Assembly: GCA_905183005.1 (NCBI GenBank)
Contig: CAJJDO010000085.1
Span: forward strand, 66,470-130,469
DNA from: Paramecium pentaurelia
Taxonomy: Eukaryota; Ciliophora; Oligohymenophorea; Peniculida; Parameciidae
DNA length: 64,000 nucleotides
Direction of reading: 5' to 3'
Numbering within the stretch: the first letter of the stretch is position 1; each line of letters begins with the position of its first letter. A program made the position numbers and the translations under genes. This document shows, piece after piece, positions 26,925-38,893 of this stretch. Below the pieces are notes generated by a model that was not told the origin of the DNA, did not search any database, and was given only the letters and a program-made list of their open reading frames with translations.

Positions 26925-27404
26925 TTTTTTTTAATTAATATTAATATTAATATTGAATTTATCATGAAGATTAGAATCTAAAAATAATAATTATATTTCT
27001 ATTAGAGTGATTAATTCTATTATAATAATTCCATATACAATATTATTGATATGCAAGTACTTTATTTGAATTACTAATACTCTTGATATATAAGTACTTC
27101 AAATGAATTACAAATACTCTTGATAATTAAGTACTTCAAATGAATTATCTAATATATCATTTAGACCTTACAAAAATTTAGATTACCTGTTTAGTGAAAA
27201 TCCTCAAAAATAAAATTACTTTTTTCTTTTGATCATTGAAATAAGAGACATGACATAATAATTTTGAATTTCATGAATTTTTAATACAAAATAACAAGAA
27301 TTGAAAATATTGTGATTGATATATTTGAAGGAATCTAAGTGTTAAAGGTATTAATTTTAGATACACAATTTATATGATAATTAAATATTATTAAGTAATA
27401 TTTA
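26925..27404. other. Divergent intergenic region with a tandem repeat
   Basis: Lies between divergent starts at 26924 (minus) and 27405 (plus). Holds the 37-nt tandem repeat listed separately; otherwise AT-rich and featureless. Confidence 0.6.
27046..27156. repeat. Three copies of a 37-nt tandem repeat
   Basis: Units begin ttgata..., contain aagtactt and end aatactc; copies 1, 2 and 3 start at 27046, 27083 and 27120, the third 36 nt and partly diverged. The shared core aagtacttcaaatgaatta is identical in copies 2 and 3. Confidence 0.85.
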
Positions 27405-28184
27405 ATGGGCAATGGGTGTTCTGGTTAAAGAGAAATGACTGAAAGATCTGAAACTTTGAGGCAACCATCTATTACTTTAACTAAATTAATAGAATAAGAT
27501 AAGTTAATCAGCATTGTACCGACTAGTTAATTAACATAAATAGAGATTCCTAATGCATTACTTCCATCTCCATCAAGGCAGAGTATTTCTTTTGAAGCTG
27601 TGATGACTTCAAAAGTAAGAGTGCCTTCAGAAGAGAGTTAGTTTCAGAATCAATTTACTTAAATTAAAGAAGTGAGATTAACAAATAATTAATCACATCG
27701 TCCAAAAATTCAGGTTCCTTAAAGAAAGCATAAAAAATAGGAAATATATGAAATTGAACATTAATATCATTCTTCAAGTCCAAAAAAATAAAAAAACAGA
27801 AAGTAAATTTCACCATTAGAAAATTAATAATAATAATAATAATAATAATACTATGACTATAAGAAAACTAATAAAAGCAACAGAAAGAAATCAACTTCAA
27901 ATTAATAGAAAATGAAATAATTAAATGAAATTGAAATCATTTCAAGAAGAAAATATTCTGATCTTCCTTCTAGAACTGAAAAAACTTAAGTAAAAAGAAA
28001 GATTAGTAATTCAATTGATGATCACAATTTTATTATTGGAACGGATTGTATTTCTAAGGTAAAATCATATACTCCAAGTCCAATTTTAAAAAGAAAAGAG
28101 TCAGATTGTGAAACTAATTCTTTTTAAAAAAAGATGGTACGATTTAAAGACATCAATTATAGAAGACCAGGCTTTGTTAATTGA
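27405..28184 (+). CDS. Basic, probably N-acylated protein with TAA-encoded poly-Gln, 259 aa
   Basis: Single exon. It begins MGNGCSGQREM: Gly2 with small/polar residues at 5-6 is a consensus N-myristoylation site and Cys5 a likely palmitoylation site, so membrane attachment is predicted. The rest is Ser/Lys/Arg-rich and probably disordered, with a run of seven TAA codons (polyQ, about 27824-27846) and a C-terminal KKMVRFKDINYRRPGF. No enzymatic domain. It stops 78 nt from the convergent kinase gene. Function unknown; the acylation is inference from sequence. Confidence 0.78.
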
Positions 28185-28262
28185 TCTTATAACTTAAAAA
28201 TGATATTAAATAGTTAATGATCTTTGAATAATATTTGAATAAAAAAATAATAAATAATTATT

Positions 28263-30276
28263 TCAAAGTAATTATTCCAATTATCCATAATTCATTTATC
28301 CTGGTTTTCTTTCTATTAATAATTCAGGGGAGGATGCTTTTTAAAATTATTTATAGTCTGACCAATTTTCTAATGCTTTCGAAATCAATTATTAGTATCC
28401 ATAAAGACCAAAAAGAATAAATGAAGGCATTTAAAGCTAAAAATATATAAGTAAAATATTTTACTTCTTCAGGCAATAATTAATCTTTTTGACCTGAAAT
28501 AGTCTTAAAATTTTATTTAATTTCATTTATACTTTGTTTTAAGTATTGTAATGCAATTTTATAAAAAGATTCATTTTCTGTAATATCATTATTACAAAGA
28601 CAACCTATCAATTAATCTTTTTAGAATTCTTAAATATAAATATATAAAATATACCATTTTTAGATGCAAGCTTCAATATCTTCTCAAAATGTCTCATATA
28701 TTTATCATTATATTCAGAGATAGCTTAACTAAATTTACTATGAGATTCACTCTTTTTATATCCTTCATAATCATCTAATTAAAAGATATTAACTTATTTA
28801 TTTTCCTTATCTAAAATAGTTGCCAATTTATTTATTTTTATGGCAATATTTTTACCCATTAAAAATAATAATTTATCTCTTATTTCAATTGAAAATATTT
28901 TGCAACTAGCAAGATTTTATGAAAATTTGTATAAGAATCTACAAAAATTAATTTAACTAAATAGAACTTCATTATTTGATTTAAATTCTAAACTAATAGT
29001 TTTTTATTTCTAAACAGGCGGTTATTCTTCAAAAGCACTAGTTTTAGTAATTTTTTATGGTTAAAGTGCTTATTATTAACTAGATGATCTCTAAATTTGT
29101 TCTTATAATTTTTTCTATTTTGCCTCATGTTATTTTTTCTTATCTTCAATTTATTAAGTCTTATATTCTTTATTTGGAGCCTCTTTAACCCCTTGACTTT
29201 GAGATCGTTTAAACTTTTAAATCTAAGAAGTTTCAGTTGGTATATTTAAATTTGATATCTCTTCAAATGGTTTTCGAGCTGGAACCCTTTCAACTGGTGT
29301 TAAGACTCTCTATTCAATTATTTCATGATGAGCCATATCTTTAACTCTTAGTCTTTTATTTTCATCTACAGAGAGACATTTTCTAATGAAATCCTTTGCC
29401 TTATCTGAAACAGGTGGAGAAGAAGGAATCACTAAAGATTAATGCATAATATTGGATATCAAAGCAGCTTCTGAAGAGGCATTATATGGTGTTCTGCCTA
29501 AGAATTAATTTAAATTAATTACCATATAACATTTCAAAGAATACAACACCAATAGCCCAAACATCTCCTTTTTCAGTGTGACCTTGTTATCTCAATGCTT
29601 GTGGTGACATATAAAGTGGAGTTCCTACATTGAAATTCTTCCCTTACAATCTAGCTTCATGAGCAGGCACAGCAAATCCAAAGTCAGCTAATTTTGGAAG
29701 ATTCTTATCAATAAGAATGTTTGCTGGCTTTATGTCTCTATGAATGTATCCCTTTTAATTCATTTCATTGACAGCACTCACTACAGATTGCAAGATTCGG
29801 ATTGCTTCAGTTTCATCTATTCTACCCTTCTTCTTGATATAATTGTTAAGATCTCCCTGAAGTACATATTACAATTAGAAATTACCGAATCACAAAACTC
29901 AGTTATGATATAAGTATTATTCTATGTTTAAAAAACATCGCAAAGTTTCATAATATTTTTACTATTGAATGCCTTCAATGCATTAATTTCATTTTTGAGT
30001 AGTTGTGCATGAATTGATTATTTAACCATCTTCATGTCAATAACCTTGATATTTAATTACTTCTTACTTTAACTGCTACTGGTTCAAGCGTATTTTCATC
30101 TCTTCCTTTATAAACGCGGCTACTAAACCCTTTGCCAATTTCATCATTGATTGCATAACTATAATGATCTATAGCTTTTCTAGTTTCACTCCCTCCTTTA
30201 TTATGAACTTGAGTAGATGACACTGAATACCACGATTTTAAGGATAAGTGGGTAAATGAGGACGAGTATGGAACAT
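28263..30276 (-). CDS. Serine/threonine kinase, ULK/ATG1-like, 619 aa
   Basis: Six introns (23-29 nt) are removed; the first joins MFHTRPHLPTYPQNR to VHNKGGSETRK. Kinase domain about 30-290: glycine loop IGKGFSSRVYKG, VAVK lysine, HRDIKPANILI catalytic loop, DFGFAV metal loop, TPLYMSPQAL activation end (SPQ replaces the usual APE), GDVWAIGVVFFEML. DFGFA and overall layout resemble the ULK/ATG1 branch (autophagy initiation; several ciliate relatives are expanded). The C-terminal 300 residues are Q/K-rich then helical (ALQYLKQSINEIKQNF), possibly a substrate or partner-binding region. Exact family branch is inference. Confidence 0.88.
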
Positions 30277-30313
30277 TTTTGTATTTTGAAATAATAAAAT
30301 TAACGATTAATTA

Positions 30314-30565
30314 ATGACTGGTGATCGCAATATTAATCGAAAACATGTCAATTACAGAAAGGCAGGAAAAATCAAAAAGAAACTTCATAAATAGTAAATA
30401 AAAAAGGCTGCTCTATCTAACAAAACCGCTTAACCAAAAGGCATAGAAGACATGACTAAGAAAGATCGTAGAGAACTTGTAAAAAAATAAAAAAAAATGG
30501 AAAAGAAATAGAAAAAGCGACAATTAAAAGAGGCTGCCTCTAAAGAAATAGAAGAAGAGTTATGA
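30314..30565 (+). CDS. Small lysine-rich protein, 83 aa
   Basis: Single exon MTGDRNINRKHVNYRKAGK..., extremely basic with a C-terminal acidic end (ASKEIEEEL). Probably nucleolar or ribosome-associated from composition alone; no family recognised. Starts 37 nt from the divergent kinase start. Confidence 0.7.
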
Positions 30566-31286
30566 TAAAATAACATTTTATGTATAAACTTAAATTATCT
30601 ATTATTTTCTATCTGATAATCTATTCTTTCTAATCTACAATATTGACATTAGATATCTATTATTTTTTATGAATCATCTCTATAGTATCCAATAACTTTG
30701 AATAATATAATTGAATTCACAAATTCTTTACTAAATCAAGATTAATGAACATGTAATAAATATATTAAATAAAAGTTAGATTCCTTATATAATTGTTCTA
30801 ATCTATTTCTTAGATGTAATAAAATAATAAATATATCCACAAAATCAAATATAATATATGTTCATCAATATTCATCTTCTTTTCTTTAATGTAGAAACAA
30901 AATTAATATTGATGAAATCATTTATTCATTCCTTGGTTTTTTTTACTAAACTAAATAGTTTTAGAAGCTACTTAAACAGAATTTAAATTACAAATAACAA
31001 AAATAAGTCCAACTTTTAGATTAATTTCTAGATTTTATGCAAAATATTAATTTATTAATAAAAAGAGTGAATAAATAAATAATTATTATTGATGATTAAT
31101 TAATATTAGTAATAAGAAACTTTAAAATGGTCAACCCTTATAAAAAATAAAGATTGGATTTATTTATCTTAATTGAATTCATTAAGGTTTTATTAATGAT
31201 AAAAGAAATTCATTTGACTTTTTTTTAAAACAAGTAGAAATTTAATATGTATTATATAAAAGTAATTGATTTATAATTATAAAATC
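30566..31286. other. AT-rich spacer
   Basis: A minus-strand frame at about 30590-30950 is open but has no stop before running into the gene at 30314-30565, so I do not call it. Nothing else recognised. Confidence 0.45.
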
Positions 31287-32193
31287 TCAAGAAAAAGTAA
31301 TTTTTTTATTAATATTTTCTTTTTCCAGACTATCTTATTTAGATTTTTTTATAGTTAATTATACTGACCATTTCTTTTTTTCTGAAGATTAACCTGATTC
31401 TAATACTTAAGAATTTTTGTCTTTTAAATCTAAAGTATTAATGTTTATATTATACTTTTTAAAGTTAATTATGTTCTAATTCTGTTTAACTAAATAAGTA
31501 AGTATTTTTTAATTGGTAAACCTTATTATTGAGCAGCATATTATAATTTGAATTTGAGGAATTGCAGTGCTGTAAATTCTATTTATGGCATTTCTCTAGA
31601 TTTAAGAATCCAATTGCAAAGTAAAATGAAAGAACTTAATTTTCTAAATGAGAGAAACACAACAGAAAGTTATTTCTTTTTATGAGTAATTGACAACAAA
31701 TATTCAGGTTAAAGATCATATTTTTTGAGTGCTTTCATAACTTTATCATCAAATTGGTGATATTAAAATGAAATTTCATTTATTGGTACTAAAAATTTGT
31801 ATAAAGATACTTTTTTTGAAATTTTTAGTCAAAGGAGCATCAGAATATCTAATTTCTGAATAATTATCATTGATCCATAGATATCTTGTAACTAATTTTT
31901 TATCAGTTTAATTAATTTTTAGTATTTCTTGTCTATTACATATAAATTGTTAGATTGCCTATTATAATCTAATTTCATAATTTTTGATTGCATAATCTAA
32001 TCGATTAATAAATAACTTATTAAAATTGTTCAACACTATTTTATCATTAATGACTAATTTTTCTTATTTGTATTAAACTTTAGTATGATTATCAATTTAT
32101 GTTCTAGAAATGACAAGATTTCTCTAATAAAAAGAATTAAAACAAATTTACATTATTTAATTCAACTAAATCTCCATTCATGGTAATGTACAT
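31287..32193 (-). CDS. Hypothetical protein with possible PH-like region, about 275 aa
   Basis: Starts MYITMNGDLVELNN; introns of 28 nt and 22 nt are clean, a third near the 3' half can be placed in two ways (26 or 32 nt), both keeping frame. A segment VTRYLWINDNYSEIRYSDA recalls the strand pattern of PH-like domains seen in ciliate proteins, and QFDDKVMKALKKYDLQPEYL follows. The C terminus is Lys/Ser-rich (SSEKKKWSVQLTIKKSKQ). Domain assignment is tentative. Divergent start 53 nt from the next gene. Confidence 0.62.
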
Positions 32194-32246
32194 AGTTAAC
32201 TGAAATTTTTTTATGTATTTATTAATTAATAATTAATCTAAACGAC

Positions 32247-32681
32247 ATGATATCAAAATTATTGTCAATATTATTTGGAACAATAAGCACAATGATTATA
32301 AGTTTTTATTGGTACTCAGTATTATTTCGAAATCTATATATGAAAGAAGCTAATGTGAAATAAGAAAAATAAAAAAATAAAGAAAACAATCAACCATTAT
32401 TATTTGAATTAACAGGAAGATTTTTATAAGCTAGTTTAATAACAATCTTTTATAATGTACTAAAGACTAAAGTAATGTTTAATAAAGAATTTTAGGATGA
32501 AAATGATTTAAATTTGGCGCTTTCTTTAGCTGTGTTTTTTTGTGTGAGTTTTCAAGTACAATATTATACATCGAAAGTTGTATGGGAATAGAAGACATGG
32601 AATTATTTTGTTATAAAAGTATGTGAACAATTTATTTCGCTCTCTACTCTATCCATAATGACATACATTTTTGTAAAGTGA
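32247..32681 (+). CDS. Small integral membrane protein, DUF1761-like, 144 aa
   Basis: Single exon MISKLLSILFGTISTMIISFYWYSVLF..., with three to four hydrophobic helices (residues 3-25, about 62-75, 92-107, 120-140). FYWYSVLFRNLYMKE resembles the FWYS.LF block of the DUF1761 family. Function unknown. Its stop is 26 nt from the convergent PRP28 stop. Confidence 0.65.
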
Positions 32682-32707
32682 TCTATGATTCAAATTTTCA
32701 TATTTTA

Positions 32708-34764
32708 TCAATGCGCCAAAATTACTTATTTTCTTCTGGGCACATTATCAGGTACAGAACCAGGTTTTTAATTTGATGCCGTATGTTAAGCTAACTCTGG
32801 TGGTACATTTTATCCACTTTTTATTAAATACTCTTTTAGATCATAAAATAGATCTTAATCAGAATTAGTAAGAAAAGTCACAGCTAACCCTCTTTTTCCT
32901 GCTCTACCTGTTCTTCCTGTTCTATGTATGAAATCCTATTTAATATTTATATAAATTATACTTAGATATTTTTTGGTGCATCAAAATTAATTACCATTTA
33001 TACTCCTTCTACATGTAAACCTCTAGATGCCAAATCTGTAGCTATTAAAATATCAATTTTCTTAGACTTAAATCCTTCAACTGCAGCTTCTCTTTGTTAT
33101 TATGTTTTACTTCCATGATATACCACAGAATTATACTAAATATTAGATTATTAATATTACTCCATATTTTTCAAGAGTTTTGCTTAATATTTCAACACTT
33201 TTCTTTTAATTTGCAAATATAATAATTGGTGGTTTATTAGCTGCTAACAATTACAATAGTCGATTTCTAATATATATAATAATAATTACTTTTTAGCTGC
33301 TTCATTAATCATATCTATTTTTTATTCTATATCTTTTTTACCACCTCCTGGTTCTCCTATACTAATAAAACAAAATGCTCTTAAATATCTTTTTGCTAAT
33401 TTTTCAACTTGAGGAGGCATTGTGGCTGAAAATAAATGAGTCACTCTATATTACCTTTCTCCAGCTTAAGCCAACTTCTCCTCTAATTCAGCAGCTATTT
33501 CATCTTCTGATTTCATTTAAGTAGTTATTGAATCTAAAATATAATTAACATCTTATTCAAATCCTAAATCTATCATTTTATCAGCTTCATCTAATACAAT
33601 CCATGAACATTATTCTAAAACCAAATATTTCTTCATCAATAAATCTTTTATTCTACCTGGTGTTCCAATTAATATTTCTATTCCTTTTTTTAAATGAAAT
33701 TCTTATTCTTCTTCTTTCCTTCCTCCTACTATTACAAATGATCTTAAATTATATCCTTAAGATAATTTTTAAAATTCTGCTTCAATTTAAATAGCCAATT
33801 CTCTTGCTGGAGCCATTATTAATGCATATGGTCCATCTTTACATATCTTATCATCTTATTTTGGAAGTGTAGATAAATATGTAATTAATGGTATTAAAAA
33901 TGCTGCAGATTTACCACTACCTGTAGGAGCAATACCAATCATATCTTTACGTTCTAAACCAATTGGAATAGTTTGCATCTATATTGGTGTTGGTTTAACA
34001 TAATTTAAATTTCGAATAGAATTCATTAAATTTTTTGGTAATTAGACTTCATTCCATTCTCTAATAGGATTTGGAACACGACCACCTTTAATTATGATAT
34101 CCATATCTTCTCTAAATATTCTCCAATCTCTTGGTTGCATTTGAGATAAAGATTTCTTACTCCAATGATCTGATGATAATAATTAATCTGGATCTTTGTC
34201 TTCTTATACTTTTGAATGTAAACCACTTGCATTTATTCTATTCATATAGAGTGGATTAAAATCTATTGAAGTATCTTCTGTGGCATCCCATTCAAAATTG
34301 AATATATTTTTAAACTTCTCAGAAGGTTTTAAGATCTTTTTTTTCTCTTTATTTAATCCTAAATATTGCATTTTAATATGCATAAGTTCTTAATTTTCTC
34401 CATCCATCTTTACAGGAACTGTTGCTCTAGTATTTGAAGTTATATAACGATTATTTTTCTCTTTGCTTTTTGATCTGCTTCTACTTTTAGATCTTTTCTT
34501 CTCTAAAATTTATCTTACTTTTTAATCATCACCTAAAATATTTGATATAAATTTACTTCTAAAATGTATATATTCTTTTCTAATCTAAGCAATCTATTAT
34601 TGCTTTTATAATTATGATTTATGTTACTATTCTTCTTATTTTTATTTTAATTCTTCTCTTTGTTATTTAGACAAAAACTGAGGTTTAAAAGTAGATTTTC
34701 CATTCTATATCAATTAATTATTATGCTCTTATTAATCTTCAGCCAGCTCTTCAGCAGCAATCAT
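32708..34764 (-). CDS. PRP28: DEAD-box RNA helicase PRP28/DDX23, 660 aa
   Basis: Three introns (23, 25, 26 nt) near the 3' end. The N-terminal part has an SR-like stretch (KKRSKSRSRSKSKEK) and FNFEWDATEDTSIDFNPLY, a signature of PRP28/DDX23. Helicase motifs: Q motif PTPIQMQTIPIG, I APTGSGKS, Ia PARELA, Ib TPGRI, II DEAD as LDEAD, III SAT, IV IIFAN, V ATDLASRGLH, VI HRTGRTGRAG. PRP28 exchanges U1 for U6 snRNA at the 5' splice site during spliceosome activation in the nucleus. It starts 172 nt from the divergent CDC5 gene, another spliceosome factor. Confidence 0.93.
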
Positions 34765-34936
34765 TATTTTATAATTAAATTTATATTATATTTTGATATA
34801 ATTATTCTAATAAGTATTTTTATATTTTTTAACATTGTTATAATATATTCTCTAGAATACTTATTAATCATTTTTGAGATTCCATAAAAATGATGCTAAA
34901 AAATAATTCAAATTAATTTATTTATTAATATTCTAA

Positions 34937-37256
34937 ATGAGGTACATTATAAAAGGTAGAAGTTTCTTATTAATTCAAATTAGGTGGTGTTTGGAAGAAT
35001 AGTGAAGATGAAATTCTTAAAGCAGCTGTCATGAAATATGGTCTCAATCAATGGTCACGTATTTCATCACTGCTTGTTCGAAAATCAGCAAAATAATGTA
35101 AGTAGCGTTGGTATGAATGGCTTGATCCTTCAATCAAGAAAACAGAGTGGACAAGAGAAGAATAAGAGAAGGTCCTTCATCTTGCAAAGATATTTCCTAG
35201 TCAATGGAGAACTATTGCACCTATTGTTGATCGTACTCCTATGTAATGTGTTGAGTAGTATGAAAAACTCTTAGATCTGGTATGTAGTTGATTTCATTAT
35301 ATTTTAGGCTCAAGGTAAAGATTTAAATGATCCAAATGATCCCAGAAGATTGAGACCAGGAGAAATTGATCCAAATCCTGAAACAAAAGCTGCTAGACCA
35401 GATCCTATTGATATGGATGAGGATGAAAAGGAAATGTTAGCAGAAGCAAGAGTCAGACTTGCAAATACAAAAGGTAAGAAAGCAAAGAGAAAGGCAAGAG
35501 GAAAGTTGATTGAAGAAGCAAGAAGATTAGCTTTATTATAAAAAAAGAGAGAATTAAAGGCTGCAGGAATTTAATACATTAATCACAGAATTGAGAAACA
35601 TCATATTAAATTACAAGATCGCAAATACAAGGGTATTAATTATAATAGAGAATTGGCATTTGAAAGAACAGTTCCTGATTTTGTTCATGAAACAACAGGA
35701 GAAGAACCAGAACCTGATAAAAAAATATCTAATGTTAGTCTTTAAGCATTAGAAGGTTAGAGAAGAGATGAAGAAGAAGAAATAAGAAGAAAGATTGATT
35801 AAAGAAGAATTAAAAAATTAAAAGAAAGAGAATTAGATTAAGCTGTTACTTTTTAAAATAAATATTAAGTTAAATTTACACCTTAAACAAAATTATAATT
35901 GCCATAACCATAATTGAAGGATTAGGATTTAGAATTATTGGGTAAGATTAATGCAGTTAATGAAATATCTGAACATACAACTTCTGCTACTAGAGCTCTT
36001 GTTGGAAACTACTCAACAAGAGATTAGAGTTAATCAAATATGAGAACTCCTAGAGCACCTAATACTGTTTTAAGAGAAGCTTAAAATATTATTGCTTTAT
36101 AGCATACTGAAACTCCATTGGTTGGTGGAATGAATAATCCTATTGATATTATCAAAAATATTGGAAATTAAACCCCAAATCAATTAGCAAACTTATTAAA
36201 GGAGACTCCAAGAAGATAAGTTGAATCATCAAATGATGCTTTTGGAATTAATATTGAAGAGTATGAGAGAGCATGGGAAGAACCAAGTTAAAGTGTTGCA
36301 TATGTTAATGCTGAATAAGAAAGATAACAATAATTAAAGAATGAATAGAAATTGAAAGAAATGATCAAGTAGAAATTAAAATCATTACCTAAACCTAAGA
36401 ATGAATTCACTATTGAAGTACCTAAAGTGGATAATGAAGAACAAAAAGAAATGGAATTGTAAGTTATTATTATTATTATTATTTTAGGGAAATGGATGCT
36501 GAAGATAAACTAAAAATATTAAAATAAAAGAAATTAGTAGATTAATAGAAGAAATTCAGATAAAAGTCATAGGCTCATTAAAAGAATTTACCAACACCAA
36601 AAGAATTGCCAACTGTGTCTATATATGAATAGACTTAAGATTAATTTAGAAATGAAATAGAAGAGATACTAAATTATACAGTGATTTAATTGATTAAAGA
36701 GGATATTTATGATAATTCAAATGGATTGGGAGATATTTCTATAGCTAAAGAATTATTATAAGAAGAAAGGGAAAAAATATTGGGAGATTAAAATTTAGAT
36801 GATCTTGAGATGATTTGGAATAAAGTTAGATAATAATTATATTTTGATTATGAAGAAAATAAATTTGTTAATATTGAGAAAATAGATGAAGAAGTGAGAA
36901 TGGCCATTTTTATTGAATATTTTAGAAGAACAAGAGTATAATATGAAAAATTGAATAAAAAATAATAATTCTTTGCTAATAGAATAGCTAAATTAATGAA
37001 AGGATATGAATTAAGAAATTCCCAATTAGAAAAAGAAATTTCATAATTGAATGATAAAATAAGTGAAATTGAAATGAATAAAGAAGTATATTCATAAGCA
37101 TTAAATCATGAAAGACACATATATAGAGATAGAGTTTAAGAATTAGTTAAATATCATGATATGTTATAAGTGAAGAGTAATGAATTGTAAGATAAATATT
37201 AATATTTGACTAAATAACTTTAGGAATTAGATTAAGAATAAGAAATTTTAGCATGA
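34937..37256 (+). CDS. CDC5: CDC5/CEF1 Myb-domain splicing factor, 744 aa
   Basis: Three introns (28, 28, 29 nt). Two N-terminal Myb repeats: GGVWKNSEDEILKAAVMKYG ... and KTEWTREEQEKVLHLAKIFP, then the DLNDPNDPRRLRPGEIDPNPETKAARPDPIDMDEDEKEMLAEARVRLANTKGKKAKRKAR type core (positions about 105-165) that is nearly invariant in CDC5L/Cef1. CDC5 is the core of the Prp19/NineTeen complex of the activated spliceosome. The rest carries Q-rich and coiled-coil segments with TPR/TPRR sites. The 5' part up to 35541 is a shadow in standard code only because of UAR Gln codons. Confidence 0.95.
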
Positions 37257-38020
37257 AATATATTATTATTATTATGTTATTATTTTTAATTTAAGTAGCA
37301 TAAGCAATTACTTTTTCAAGAGAAGTAGCATCTTAAATTTTTGAATCAGGTAAACCAGCATTGATATTATTTTATGAAAATTCTCATTAAGACTAATTGA
37401 ATGAATTTAAGAAAGTTAAAAATGATTAATTATTATTGATTGAGGCAAACAATTCAGATAAATCTGTTAATAAATTAATCTAAATACTTTAAATTCATCA
37501 ATTACCAGCTATAAAATTATTGAAATGTGATGGTAATACTTGGCAGGATGTTTAAACTATTAATTATGATGATCAAATACTTAATGAAAAATTGAATAAA
37601 TTTATTTCAAGATATCAAGATGGCTAATTATTTTATGATATTCAAAGTGAAGATGTACCAGGAAGATAAATGGACGAAGGTATAGAGATTGTTGTTGGTC
37701 ATAATTATGATGAACATGTTCAAGATACTAATAGACATTATTTGATTTATTTTTATTCTTAGGATTGTGATCTATGTTCATCTATGCTTTAGAATTTAGT
37801 GAGATTGAATAATCAAATTAGGACAGGAAAGACTTCAATTAAACCAAATCAATTGAAAATAGGTAAAATAAATGGAGAATTAAATAAAATTCATGGACTT
37901 AAAATAAATAAGTATCCATCTTTATATTTATATAAAATGGATGATAAGACACCTATAGAATATAAAGGAGATCGAACTACTGAAGGAATGTTAATGTGGA
38001 TAGAGAATATGAATAAATGA
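37253..38020 (+). CDS. Protein disulfide isomerase-like protein, 255 aa
   Basis: Single exon. Starting at 37253 gives the signal peptide MKYIIIIMLLFLIQVAQA, overlapping the CDC5 stop by ATGA; ATG 37274 would give a shorter signal. Two thioredoxin-fold regions: the first (PALILFYENSHQDQL) lacks a CxxC; the second has LIYFYSQDCDLCSSM, a CDLC redox pair, then KINKYPSLYLYKMDDKTPIEYKG with the cis-Pro. That is the b'/a'-type arrangement of PDIs, acting in the ER lumen. No KDEL-like retention signal at the C terminus (ENMNK). Start choice is uncertain. Confidence 0.8.
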
Positions 38021-38041
38021 TATATTTATTTATCAATTAAA

Positions 38042-38781
38042 ATGGCTAGCAAATCTCAACCTCCAATTCAAGAGAAGACCTTTCATGAATGGTCCAAAAA
38101 TAACTTTTATAGGACCAGTTATATCAATCATTATACACAAGTATATGAATAATCTTAATTTATTCAGTTACCTTAAGAACCTAAGAATTCAGCTGTACCT
38201 GGATATGCAGGATATGTACCATATGTTTAATCAGAAAATCTTTATGGAGAAAGATTCTCTGAAGTAGCTAGAAAGTCATTTGCAGATTCTAAATTGGGCA
38301 AGTTTAATAGATTGTCTTCTACAGGATTCAATTTTGATGCTAAAGAATTAATTGATCCTCATAAAGAGGCTTATTCACACAAATATGGATGTCAAACAAT
38401 ATTAAAACACCATCCTTGCACTCATATTGATAAAATGATCACATCTTATCAAGACGGTTTCAAGAAGCCTTAAAATCTTGTTGCTCCAACGTAAGAAATT
38501 TAGAAATTAATCGAGATTTCGAAAGACTGATAGATATTTGGAAACATCATAAGCCTAAACAAAAACTTCAGGTTTCTAGAAGAATCATATGTAATTCGAT
38601 GGATCAGGTTGGATTCCACATGAAAATATGAATGGTCATAAATTTATTTTTATTATAAGGTGATTAAATAAGAACAGAGTATCGTATATAATACAATTAA
38701 GAAAAACCATTTCATAGAAATCCCATCCAATTCAAACTTAGAAAGATGAAATAAACAGAAATGAATTATAAGCATACCTGA
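38042..38781 (+). CDS. Probable axonemal protein, SAXO4/PPP1R32-like, 229 aa
   Basis: Two 25-nt introns. Starts MASKSQPPIQEKTFHEWSK. Conserved-looking blocks: STGFNFDAKELIDPHKEAYS, GCQTILKHHPCTHIDK, GSGWIPHENMNGDQIRTEYR, and KPFHRNPIQFKLRKMKQTEM. These short Gly/Asn/Thr/His-rich blocks recall ciliary microtubule-associated proteins such as PPP1R32 (SAXO4), which I name with low certainty. Likely ciliary. Confidence 0.6.
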
Positions 38782-38893
38782 TATAATAATATATTTAAAG
38801 ATTATATATTTAGTCTAAGATTAAATGTATATTACAATATTTATCTATAAAATAAAAAGTTATCTTATGTAATAACATATACATATCTAAATT

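Noticed and set aside
27046..27156. Short regular repeats as a CRISPR array
   Set aside because: Contiguous 37-nt tandem copies without spacers, in a eukaryote.
30590..30950. Minus-strand open frame with a CQYC-containing segment
   Set aside because: No TGA before it runs through the whole gene at 30314-30565 on the other strand; no sound intron or start.
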